Positions 26,555 through 33,943 of a DNA stretch of 64,000 bases are shown here, in pieces; position 1 is the stretch's first letter; every line of letters begins with the position of its first letter. The notes beneath the pieces were generated by a model. The model saw only the letters and a program-made list of their open reading frames with translations. It searched no databases and was not told the origin of the DNA. Source of the stretch: an uncultured Rhodopila sp. (lineage in GTDB: Bacteria; Pseudomonadota; Alphaproteobacteria; Acetobacterales; Acetobacteraceae); assembly GCA_903851415.1 (NCBI GenBank), contig CAINOE010000021.1, positions 19,471 to 83,470 on the forward strand. The letters are read 5' to 3'. Position numbers and translations under genes: made by a program.

Positions 26555-27472
26555 TTGGCCCGAAATGCGGCAATGCTCAGTCCGATCAAAAATTCAAATA
26601 ACGAACCGAGTGCCGGCCGCAAGCCGATCGGCGTCGACCACGGGGTGAAACGGAGCCGGCGGGGCAGGAAGGCGGCCTTCTGCCGGCAATGGCGCAGCGA
26701 TGGGCTGACCCGAACGATCGAGGACCGGGTGCTGCCCAAGCTTGCGCTCGCCCACCGCCACGATGCGGCCGGCGGACCGGACACGGCGCCGGGTGCGGCG
26801 GAGCTGGAGGATTTCCTCACCCTGGTGCTGGCGGACGATCTGCCGGCCTGTATCGCGCGGATCGAGCGGCTCGCGGCCCGAGGCGCGGGGCTGGCGGATA
26901 TCTGCCTTGGCCTGCTGGCGCCGGCGGCGCGGCGGTTGGGCACGATGTGGGACGACGATTCGTGCAGTTTCGTCGACGTCACGACGGGCCTGGGCATGTT
27001 GCGATCGGCGCTTTACCGGCTGCGTGAGATTTGCCCGCCGGACATGCCGGTCCATGACGGCTCGCGCCGCGTGCTGCTTGCCAGCCTCTCCGGCGATCGG
27101 CACAGCTTCGGGTTGCAGGTGGTCAGCGAGGTGTTTTGCCACGCGGGCTGGGATGTCACGGTGGCCATCGCGGCAACCGATGACGAGCTGGTCGAGGCGG
27201 TCCGCGGCCGCTGGTTCGCCGTCGCGGGATTGTCGGTTGCCCGTGCGGAGCAAACCGGCACGCTCGGGCGGACCATCCGTGCCATCCGCGGGGCGTCGCG
27301 CAACCGGGCGATTGGCGTTCTCGCGGGCGGCCCGGCACTGAGCGGAGCGCCCGATCTTGCGCGGCTGGCCGGCGCGGATGCGACCGCTGGCGATGCAAGG
27401 CAGGCGGTGGCGCAGGCCGAGAGTCTGCGGCTGCTGATGGCGTCGCTGGAGGTTGCCGTCGGGCAGGCCTAG
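26555..27472 (+). CDS. Cobalamin-binding regulator, AerR/PpaA-like
   Basis: Up to 305 residues. After a basic, low-conservation N-terminus, the part from IEDRVLPKLALAHRHD fits the AerR/PpaA (SCHIC) group: a helical B12-cap region (LADICLGLLAPAARRLGTMW, then FVDVTTGLGMLRSALYRL) and a Rossmann-like B12-binding domain with the DxHxxG motif in LSGDRHSFGLQVVSEVF. In purple bacteria AerR/PpaA senses light through B12 and antagonises CrtJ/PpsR control of photosystem genes. No photosynthesis genes are seen here. TTG (26555), ATG (26573) and GTG (26645) are all possible starts, none with a strong ribosome site. An FNR-type box is directly upstream. Confidence 0.75.
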   Translation: MARNAAMLSPIKNSNNEPSAGRKPIGVDHGVKRSRRGRKAAFCRQWRSDGLTRTIEDRVLPKLALAHRHDAAGGPDTAPGAAELEDFLTLVLADDLPACIARIERLAARGAGLADICLGLLAPAARRLGTMWDDDSCSFVDVTTGLGMLRSALYRLREICPPDMPVHDGSRRVLLASLSGDRHSFGLQVVSEVFCHAGWDVTVAIAATDDELVEAVRGRWFAVAGLSVARAEQTGTLGRTIRAIRGASRNRAIGVLAGGPALSGAPDLARLAGADATAGDARQAVAQAESLRLLMASLEVAVGQA

Positions 27473-27488
27473 GGCCGCGGCGGGCGGA

Positions 27489-28382
27489 TCAAAACGGCAG
27501 TTCCTCCTGTTCTGCCCAGAAGGCGTCGCCGGGATTGTCGGGCAGTTCGTCCTCCTCGTCAGGCGGGTTGGACCAGAACGGCAGCGGGCGGACGAAGATC
27601 TGGCCGTTCTTGCCGCGCCGGACCTCGAACTGCCCGGTCTTCGTGAACAGCAGGCTGAGCTTCGAGCAGCCATACGACTTGGGCGCGAAGTTCGGGGCGA
27701 TGGCGCGGATCAGCGTGCCGACGCCGGCGAAGTCGGCCCAGCCGTCCTCCGCCACGAGTTGGGTCACCGCCCGGTTCAGGAGATCCACCGCCGCCCCGGG
27801 GGGCTGAACCGCCTGAGGCGGCGCTGCCGCGGCGGGCTTGGGCGGCTGTGCGAGGGGCGGCGGTTCGACGGGCGGCGCAGGCGGTGGTTTTGCCGCTTTG
27901 GCGGCCTTCGCCGCTTTCGGCGGTTTCGGGAGCTTGGGCGGCAGCATCGGCTCGATCAGGAAGAACTGCTTGCAGGCCTGGCGGAAGGAGTCCGGCGTGT
28001 GCGCCTCGCCGAAGCCGTAGACGTCGAGGCCCTGCTCGCGGATGCGGGCGGCGAGGCGGGTGAAGTCGCTGTCGGAGGAGACGAGGCAGAAGCCGTCGAA
28101 GCGGCCGGTATGCAGCAGGTCCATCGCGTCGATCACCAGGGCGATGTCGGTGGCGTTCTTGCCGGGGATATTCGCGAAGTTCTGGTGCGGGACGATGGCG
28201 TGGGCGGCGAGCGAGTCGGCCCAGGGCTTGAGGCGGGTGCCGGAGAAATCGCCGTAAATGCGGCGGACGCCGGCATTGCCGAGTTTCGCCACCGCCGCGA
28301 ACAGCGGGGCGGCGATTTGCGGCGGGGCGTTATCGGCGTCGATCAGGACCGCGAGGCGGTGGGTGACGGCTGCTTTCGCCAT
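27489..28382 (-). CDS. NYN-domain protein with C-terminal OST-HTH/LOTUS domain (LabA/DUF88 family)
   Basis: 297 residues. The N-terminal NYN (PIN-like) nuclease domain spans about 8-155: RLAVLIDADNAPP with two acidic residues, KNATDIALVIDAMDLLHTG and GFCLVSSDSDFTRLAARIRE carry the remaining metal-binding acids. A low-complexity Ala/Pro/Lys linker (about 165-210) leads to a LOTUS domain (LLNRAVTQLVAEDGWADFAGVG, then SYGCSKLSLLFTKTGQFEV). NYN-LOTUS proteins are predicted RNA-processing nucleases. The ATG followed by AKAAVTHRLAVL is favoured, as the extension upstream is Pro-rich and unlike the family. Confidence 0.88.
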   Translation of the reverse strand: MAKAAVTHRLAVLIDADNAPPQIAAPLFAAVAKLGNAGVRRIYGDFSGTRLKPWADSLAAHAIVPHQNFANIPGKNATDIALVIDAMDLLHTGRFDGFCLVSSDSDFTRLAARIREQGLDVYGFGEAHTPDSFRQACKQFFLIEPMLPPKLPKPPKAAKAAKAAKPPPAPPVEPPPLAQPPKPAAAAPPQAVQPPGAAVDLLNRAVTQLVAEDGWADFAGVGTLIRAIAPNFAPKSYGCSKLSLLFTKTGQFEVRRGKNGQIFVRPLPFWSNPPDEEDELPDNPGDAFWAEQEELPF

Positions 28383-28803
28383 GGGCGGGCGGGGTGATCC
28401 GGGGTGGTGGGGGCCGAGTCGGTGGGGGTTGGACGATGTGGCTGGAGTGGCACGGCGGGGCGGGCGGGGTAAAGGAATTCCGGCTGTAATCGGGTCGGAA
28501 TGGCGCGGCCTCCATCGGACTATCGGCATGAATGTGATCGTGCGAATGACGAACGTTCTTGCCTTGTTCGTCCGATCCCGTTAGATTCCGGACATGTCAC
28601 ACCGCCGCGCATCGCGTTCCGACTTTCGTAGCGCCGCTATCCGCGATTGGACGCTGCGTGCGAAGGGCGGCGACTGAGGTTCGATGCGGCAAGCAACGGT
28701 TGCGGCCGGGCGCCGGTTTCCAGCCGATGGCTCGCGGACCAATGGCGACTCGACACGAATCGGGCGCATTCGCCAATGTCGATTGGTCTGGAGAACCAAT
28801 CTT
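28383..28803. other. Intergenic region upstream of the R-M operon
   Basis: About 420 bp without a supported gene. It contains GTTC-TTGCCTT-GTTC at 28555-28569, which fits the alphaproteobacterial LexA rule GTTC-N7-GTTC. Several short open frames cover 28560-28830, but none resembles a protein. The region must hold the promoters for the NYN gene and for the restriction-modification operon. Confidence 0.5.
28555..28569. promoter_or_regulatory. Possible LexA box (GTTC-N7-GTTC)
   Basis: The direct repeat GTTC-N7-GTTC is the consensus of alphaproteobacterial LexA. With eight fixed bases, about two matches are expected by chance in a 64-kb window counting both strands, so this rests mainly on its intergenic location between the NYN gene and the R-M operon. 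Confidence 0.35.
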
Positions 28804-29643
28804 ATGAGTCCGCCGCCGAGGAAGCACACGTTACAAGCTCATGGTCTGAACAGCAAAATTTACGGGCCGATTCTCCTGCATGTCTTTCGTGCCCGGTGGA
28901 GACAAGGGACTGCGACTGTCCTGTTCACCTTGGATGATATCCGGAATGCGGCCGAGGCGCTGAAGCTCGAGGTACGAAATCCCGCCGACCTCATTTACCG
29001 CATGAGATCGCGAACAATACTGCCGCAGGAGATCCTCGATAAGGGCTTTTTCATCCTTCGCGCGATTGGCCGCGGCCAATACCAGTTTGAAAAAGGATCA
29101 AGCACCTTATTCGAACCGCTGGACAGCGAGCTAACCGAGGCTTTGGACCTGACCCCGCTGCCGGTGCGGCGGCTCCTGCCTGAGACGCTTGCCGATATGG
29201 ACGAACAAGCCGTCCTTACCATCGCCAGCTACTGCAGGCTCTTTGACCACTTCACCGGTTTGACCGTTTACCGGTTGCGCAGCCATGTCCGCAAGAGCGT
29301 TCCGGGCATCGGCCAGGCGGAGCTCGACGCAATCGATGTCGGCGTCGCGCTGCGAGATGACGAGATGCCGGTGGTTTTTCCGATCGAGGCGAAAGCGGCG
29401 CCCGATGCCTTGAACCGCGTCCAAATCTTTAACATGGTGCGATTCTGCAAGCACTACTTCCCCGACATGCAGATTCGTCCGATGGCGATCAAAGTCGATC
29501 GCGATTCCGTAGTACATCTTATGGAATTCAATGCCGCTGCAAAGGCATCCGAATTAAAAATACTGCGGAGCGCAAGCTACAGCATCAAGCTGTCGCAACA
29601 GCAACTGGATTTGGTCGCCGTCACAAGGAAGCCCCGCCTATGA
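28804..29643 (+). CDS. Putative type II restriction endonuclease (PD-(D/E)XK type, unrecognised family)
   Basis: 279 residues. I do not recognise the family. The C-terminal region shows a PD-(D/E)XK-like arrangement: GQAELDAIDVGVAL (Asp175/Asp178) followed by VFPIEAKAAPDALN (Glu195-x-Lys197). The N-terminal 130 residues look like a winged-helix domain (FTLDDIRNAAEALKLEV, RGQYQFEKGSS), which could read DNA. It overlaps the downstream cytosine methyltransferase by ATGA, the classic arrangement for an R-M pair, and this is the main reason for the call. The start at MSPPPRKHTLQAHG is preferred; about 40 upstream codons in frame look non-coding. Confidence 0.7.
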   Translation: MSPPPRKHTLQAHGLNSKIYGPILLHVFRARWRQGTATVLFTLDDIRNAAEALKLEVRNPADLIYRMRSRTILPQEILDKGFFILRAIGRGQYQFEKGSSTLFEPLDSELTEALDLTPLPVRRLLPETLADMDEQAVLTIASYCRLFDHFTGLTVYRLRSHVRKSVPGIGQAELDAIDVGVALRDDEMPVVFPIEAKAAPDALNRVQIFNMVRFCKHYFPDMQIRPMAIKVDRDSVVHLMEFNAAAKASELKILRSASYSIKLSQQQLDLVAVTRKPRL

Positions 29644-30806
29644 GCAAAGCCCCAACCGCGATAGAATTGTTTTGCGGATGCGGCGGAATGTCCACCGGCT
29701 TGCTCGATGCCGGCATTCGGACCGCAGCCGGTTTCGACATCGATCGGCGCTCGATTGAGGCCTATGAGTACAATCATGCCTATCGCGGCAGCCGAGGTTT
29801 CGTCGCCAATCTGACCGAAATGACGGGCAACCTGCTGCTGCGGTCCGCCCGTCTGGCAGACGTCGATCTGCTGGTTGGCGGTCCGCCGTGCCAGCCATTC
29901 AGCATCGTTGGCGCCCGCCGCGGGGGCGACGATCGCCGCTCCGATCTGATCGCTGAATTTCTTCGGCTTGTAAAGGAAATGAACCCGCGGGCTGTCCTTC
30001 TCGAAAACGTGCCGAACCTTGCATCTGTCGACGGCGGCAAGCACATCAATCGCTTCCATGCCGGCTTGCTGGATCTGGGGTACGGGGTTCGGATGGAGGT
30101 TGTCGCATCGGCGGACTATGGCGTACCCCAGGTGCGGCGCCGGTTGATCCTTCTGGCGATCAAAGGTTGCAGCAATATTCGCTTTCCCGGACCGACTCAC
30201 GCCTCGCCGATGGAACGGCACGGCAGCGGCCTGAAGCCCTGGATTACTTCATCGCAGGTCTTGTCCGACCTGCCGCCGGCCGGCGATTTCGGCGAGTGCG
30301 GAGTCCACAATCATGAGATGACGATGCACACCCCTGACATGCTTGCACGCTTTGCGACACTGCGGCCGGGCGAACGCGAGAAAAGATCGTTCCACGATCG
30401 CCTCCACCCGGACAAGCCGTCCTTTACTCTTCGGGCCGGGTCCGGCAATTTCTCGCCGTTGCGGCCAATCCATTACGCCTACGATCGTGTTATCACCGCG
30501 CGCGAGTCTGCCCGTTTGCAGGGTTTTGCCGACACATTCATTTGGCCCGACGGCATACCGCGGCTGCAACAGTATCGCCAGGTCGGCAACGCCGTACCGC
30601 CTCAGTTGGCCGCGGCGATGGCACGGTGCATTGCGGAGCAACTGGAATGGCGCCTGGAACCCACGGAATGCAATGGCGATCATTCGAAGCGCGCAAACGC
30701 CATCACGCTCAGCGATCTTGAGCGGCAGACGATGCGGCAAAGCCGGATTCGGGGCGCTTCGTTGGGCCGGGGCGCCGAACTGCTCCGGGAAACCGCATCA
30801 GCCTAG
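29640..30806 (+). CDS. dcm: DNA (cytosine-5-)-methyltransferase
   Basis: C5-cytosine methyltransferase, 388 residues. Motif I is IELFCGCGGMSTGLLDAG, motif IV is GGPPCQPFS with nucleophile Cys84, motif VI is LLENVPN, motif VIII is QVRRRLILLA, and motifs IX-X are LQGFADTFIW and YRQVGNAVPPQLAAAM. The target-recognition region (about 190-290) is short. It is translationally coupled to the putative nuclease upstream and faces a vsr gene, a combination common for methylases that make 5mC hot spots. The last 98 bp overlap the 3' end of vsr on the other strand. Recognition sequence cannot be read from sequence. Confidence 0.93.
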   Translation: MSKAPTAIELFCGCGGMSTGLLDAGIRTAAGFDIDRRSIEAYEYNHAYRGSRGFVANLTEMTGNLLLRSARLADVDLLVGGPPCQPFSIVGARRGGDDRRSDLIAEFLRLVKEMNPRAVLLENVPNLASVDGGKHINRFHAGLLDLGYGVRMEVVASADYGVPQVRRRLILLAIKGCSNIRFPGPTHASPMERHGSGLKPWITSSQVLSDLPPAGDFGECGVHNHEMTMHTPDMLARFATLRPGEREKRSFHDRLHPDKPSFTLRAGSGNFSPLRPIHYAYDRVITARESARLQGFADTFIWPDGIPRLQQYRQVGNAVPPQLAAAMARCIAEQLEWRLEPTECNGDHSKRANAITLSDLERQTMRQSRIRGASLGRGAELLRETASA

Positions 30807-31200
30807 CCAACAGTTCGGTCTGTTGTGCAACTTCGCATTGCCACACAACAAGAACCTCCCACCCGGACTGCCGGAGGGCGCTCAAATTCGTTGCATCGCG
30901 CTCGACGTTCCGGGCAAGTTTGGCTGTCCAGCAGTGCACTCTCGACTTCGGCACGGATGCTTTGGAGCAATTCGGATGGCCGTGCCAGAAACATCCATGT
31001 ACCAGAATGACCTTCCGCCGCGAGGGAAAGACGATATCCGGCCGGCCAGGCAAATCGGACCGATGCAGGCTGAACCTGTAACCCTATCGATGCAACAAGG
31101 TGCGAACAACACGTTCCGGCATAGTGTCTTTGGATTTGACGTGCCGCAACAAAGCGCTGCGGCTCTCTTGCGACCGGTTGTCCAATCCGAAAACTCCCAT
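30709..31200 (-). pseudogene. vsr: Very short patch repair endonuclease Vsr, interrupted by one amber codon
   Basis: From the ATG the frame reads LDNRSQESRSALLRHVKSKD, then TMPERVVRTLLHR, a TAG (31084-31086), then GYRFSLHRSDLPGRPDIVFP. It continues with the Vsr motifs VILVHGCFWHGH, RNVERDATNLSALR and GWEVLVVWQCE. Vsr nicks T:G mismatches arising from deaminated 5mC in methylase sites. Full length would be 163 residues. The amber codon falls where relatives have a hydrophobic residue, and one base change from TTG would produce it. A restart at a TTG (31053) would lack the N-terminal helix. It is convergent with the methyltransferase gene and overlaps its last 98 bp. Confidence 0.8.
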
Positions 31201-31432
31201 GTTGGCCTGGCGCCGCCGATCAGGACAGAATCGATCAAGCGAATTAGGGAATCAATGCCAAACCGGTCTTGCTTCCGGCACATCCCGGTTTCCGGCCGCG
31301 AGCGCTGCAACTCTCGCTATACGAGAAACACGATCTCCGCATCCCGTCCGCAGCCGGAAGGAACACCGGGCGCTTGATTTTGTCAAGTTTTTGCATATCC
31401 CGGACGTCAGGTTTTTGCACCGCCGTAACCCC

Positions 31433-31849
31433 ATGCCCCAACGCCGAAACACCCTCCGCCAACGCATCGAAGCCCGGATCGCCCGGCGCCACGCCGACGC
31501 CTTCCTCACCCGCGAGTTCCTCGATCTCGGCGGCGAGCGTCAGGTGGTGCGCGCGCTCCGGGAACTGACGCAAGCCGGCAAGCTGATCCGCCTCGGCTAT
31601 GGCGCCTATGCCCACGCCCGGATATCTCCCATCGCCAATCAGCCGATGATCGCCGGCGGAGGCTTCGGGCCGGTGTGCCGCCAGGTGTTGGACAAGCTCA
31701 ACGTCTCGTGGGAGCCCGCAACGGACGAACGGGCGTACAACGAAGGCCGCAGCACCCGGGTGCCGATGACGCCGGGAGTACGCCTGCGCAACAGCCGGTT
31801 CAGCCGCAAGCTCCGCTACAAGACGATGGAGTTGACGGTTGAACGATGA
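31433..31849 (+). CDS. DUF6088 / AbiEi-like antitoxin-domain protein
   Basis: 138 residues. The N-terminal winged helix (LRQRIEARIARRHADAFLTREF, then GERQVVRALRELTQAGKLIRLG) resembles the AbiEi-type antitoxin domain, and the following YGAYAHARISPIANQP matches DUF6088. These proteins repress their own operon and precede an AbiEii-like nucleotidyltransferase toxin in type IV-like toxin-antitoxin systems. Here the downstream partner is reduced to a fragment. The ATG lies after the segment with AGGTTTTTGC and no strong ribosome site. Confidence 0.7.
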   Translation: MPQRRNTLRQRIEARIARRHADAFLTREFLDLGGERQVVRALRELTQAGKLIRLGYGAYAHARISPIANQPMIAGGGFGPVCRQVLDKLNVSWEPATDERAYNEGRSTRVPMTPGVRLRNSRFSRKLRYKTMELTVER

Positions 31850-31891
31850 TCTCCCGGCCGATCTCGAGAGGGTCGCCGCGCCCGCGACCCG

Positions 31892-32206
31892 ATGCTGATC
31901 CGGCACGTTTGCGACCTGCGCATGATGCTCGGCCTCGTGGAAACGGCCGGAGCGGCCGCTCTGGCCCTCGACATCGCCACCGCGGATGCGGCCGTTTTCC
32001 GCAATCAATGCCCCGCATGCGCCGCCGACATCCCGGGCGAAACCCGCAAAGCGCTCGGAACGCTGCAAACCGGCCGGGCATACCGTGCCCGTTACGACCG
32101 CTTCGTCGCTGACATCGCCCATGGTGAGCGTCCCGGCTTCTCCGCGGCCATTCGAAGGGTCGCCGATCTGGCCGTCACCGCCTGGGCCATCGGCCGACAT
32201 TGGTGA
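31892..32206 (+). pseudogene. Remnant of the AbiEi partner gene (possible AbiEii-like toxin C-terminus)
   Basis: 104 codons beginning MLIRHVCDLRMMLGLVETAG and ending AIRRVADLAVTAWAIGRHW. The tract YRARYDRFVADIAHGERPGF resembles the C-terminal helical part of nucleotidyltransferase-type AbiEii toxins, but the N-terminal catalytic half is missing. Just upstream (31847-31895), another frame gives NDDLPADLERVAAPATR, which could be a scrap of the toxin N-terminus, so a large internal deletion is the likely history. The assignment is tentative and rests partly on the preceding antitoxin. Confidence 0.4.
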
Positions 32207-32251
32207 ATTGGCACGATGCCGGCAACGGAGTAAATAAGTCCCCTGGCTTCA

Positions 32252-32328
32252 GCGCCCTTAGCTCAGTTGGATAGAGCAACAGCCTTCTAAGCTGTGGGTC
32301 GGTGGTTCGAATCCACCAGGGCGCGCCA
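32252..32328 (+). tRNA. tRNA-Arg (anticodon UCU)
   Basis: 77 nt including encoded CCA. Acceptor GCGCCCT pairs AGGGCGC, D-arm GCTCAGTTGGATAGAGC, anticodon stem CAGCC/GGCTG-like with loop CTTCTAA (anticodon UCU), variable loop GTGGGTC and T-arm GGTGGTTCGAATCCACC. A truncated LivF-like gene begins about 70 bp downstream, and decayed toxin genes lie on both sides. Confidence 0.96.
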
Positions 32329-32401
32329 AACTTTCCTGGTTATATCAGCGGAATCTCATTTCGTCTCATTCCGGTTTGGTGCCATTGTCTGGCGAGGCTC
32401 C

Positions 32402-32928
32402 GTTCGCCTGGACAGCGACGACGTCACCGCCTGGCGCACCGACAAACGCGTCCGCCGCGGCCTCGCCTACATGTCCGAGATCGGCATCTTCCCCCGCCTG
32501 TCGATCGACGAAAACCTGCGCGCCGGCGGCCAGTTCATCGAGAAATCGGCGCTGAAGAACCGGATGGAGGAACTCTACGCCGACTTCCCCGACCTCGCCC
32601 ACCGCCGCGGCGCGCCGGCCGGCAGCCTGTCCGGGGGACAGCGCAAGATGCTGGGGATCGCCAGGCGCTGGCCTCTTCCCCCCGGCTGCTGGTGATGGAC
32701 GAGCCCTCCGCCGGCCTGTCGCCGCTGTTCGTTGGCCAGGTGATCGAGGTGCTCAACCGCTTCCGCGCCTCCGGCCTGGCGATGCTGATTGCGGAGCAGA
32801 ACACCGCCTTCCTGGACCTGGCCGATCGCGTCTTCACGCTGGACGCGGGGCGGATCCGGTTCGAGGGCAGCGTCAAGGCGTTGGAGGCGGACGACAGCCT
32901 GAGGCGGACATATTTCGGGCTGGCGTGA
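32402..32928 (+). pseudogene. LivF-like ABC ATPase fragment, 5' truncated and frameshifted
   Basis: The homology starts at RLDSDDVTAWRTDKRVRRGL and runs through GIFPRLSIDENLRAGGQF to the signature GSLSGGQRKMLGIAR. One base is then missing near 32664 (AGGCG for AGGGCG), and the other frame continues ALASSPRLLVMDEPSAGLSP, AMLIAEQNTAFLDLADRVF and a normal LivF C-terminus. About 60 N-terminal residues including Walker A are absent. It differs from livF at 8698, so it is not a recent duplicate of that gene. It probably came with DNA inserted at the adjacent tRNA-Arg. Confidence 0.8.
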
Positions 32929-32953
32929 CCCCGGCGCTTGCTTCGCGAGGCCC

Positions 32954-33340
32954 TTATCGCCGCACGGGTCGTGCCTCTATCCGATCGGCCATGGCGCAGG
33001 GGTCAATTTCGATGCGCAATGCATCCACCATCACCGTCGGCACGCGGCGGCGGTCGATCGTTTGAATGGAGAGCAGACCAAACGATTCCAGCTTGCCGAG
33101 CGTGCGCAGCAAATTCGGTTCAGCCCGATTGGTCAGCCGAGCCAACTCCGCAATCGATCGCGGCTTGGCGTCCCGTATCGTGCTCAGCAAATGACGATTA
33201 TCCGGAGTGAGGATGCGCAGCAGCGCCTCAGCGGACTCGACGCTCGGCAACGCGGCATCGCCGGGAGCTGGACGTTCGCCACGAGCGACCGCCCGCATCT
33301 CGGCGAACAGGTCCTTCGTAGACTGCACTTTCATCGTCAT
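32954..33340 (-). CDS. TumA/HVO_A0114-type winged-helix antitoxin (second pair)
   Basis: 128 residues. The winged helix is visible as ALLRILTPDNRHLLSTIRDA, PRSIAELARLTNRAEPNLLR, TLGKLESFGLLSIQTI. This layout (MxILTPENRxLL, then IAELAxxxxRxxSNLSRTL) is typical for antitoxins encoded after TumE/DUF6516-like toxins. The ATG overlaps the stop of the upstream broken toxin by four bases. It remains intact. It is distantly similar in layout to the antitoxin at 9690 but clearly not a recent copy. Confidence 0.72.
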   Translation of the reverse strand: MTMKVQSTKDLFAEMRAVARGERPAPGDAALPSVESAEALLRILTPDNRHLLSTIRDAKPRSIAELARLTNRAEPNLLRTLGKLESFGLLSIQTIDRRRVPTVMVDALRIEIDPCAMADRIEARPVRR

Positions 33341-33695
33341 TGCCTGTCTGTTACGTCGCCGTCCGCAACCACCGCAGTCCCTACCCCCAACTCACTCAGC
33401 ACGCGTTCGACCTCGGCTTCGAGGTCAGACACCAACTGGGCCGCCGACGTGAACGTGCAGGGCCGCCCGAGAGCCGAGTGGCGGCACCCCGTGGGCATTG
33501 TCGAAACCGATCAGGCGGACGCCAACAGAATCGTGCAGCGAAAACGAGTAGCGAAGGGCATGCGGCCGTTCCGGTATCGGCGGTGTCCGCTTGACTTCGA
33601 ACTCCAGCCAGTAGCCCTGTTCGAGGTGATGAATGCGACCGTCGAACGTCAGCAGGCATTCGAGGGTGTGGTCCAGCGAAATGGTTGGCCATCAT
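33337..33695 (-). pseudogene. TumE/DUF6516-like toxin with two frameshifts
   Basis: Three frames must be combined. MMAN from the ATG joins ISLDHTLECLLTFDGRIHHL if one C is removed near 33678. That frame continues GYWLEFEVKRTPP, RPHALRYSFSLHDSVGVRLI and GFDNAHGVPPLGSR. A second shift near 33465 leads to CTFTSAAQLVSDLEAEVERV and a stop overlapping the antitoxin start. The order and motifs (GYWLEFEV, GFDNAHGV) fit the DUF6516-like toxin family. With two one-base lesions the toxin should be dead while its antitoxin survives. Confidence 0.65.
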
Positions 33696-33943
33696 GCGGC
33701 TTATCCCTTCATGATATCATAACTACGAGCGCCGTCCACTGAAAATTGTGTCTGAGCGCGGCGATCGCCCGCTCACCGTCATATCAACTCCCCACCTTGA
33801 TATCGCGCCCAATTCTCATTGATCTGAGCAGCGCAGGATTTCCGCCGTTCCCAATTACCTCAGGTGAACCAGCGTTCGCTGCTTCCGGAACCGCGTGTTC
33901 TGATCGGAGTCATCACCCGATCCAACATCAGGGAGATTCAGCC

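Noticed and set aside
30680..30806. A Vsr-like N-terminal motif fused to the C-terminus of the cytosine methyltransferase
   Set aside because: The tail LERQTMRQSRIRGASLGRGA loosely recalls the Vsr start, but it lacks the KDTxPE segment and any catalytic part. It lies antisense to the real vsr 3' end, so I treat it as chance.
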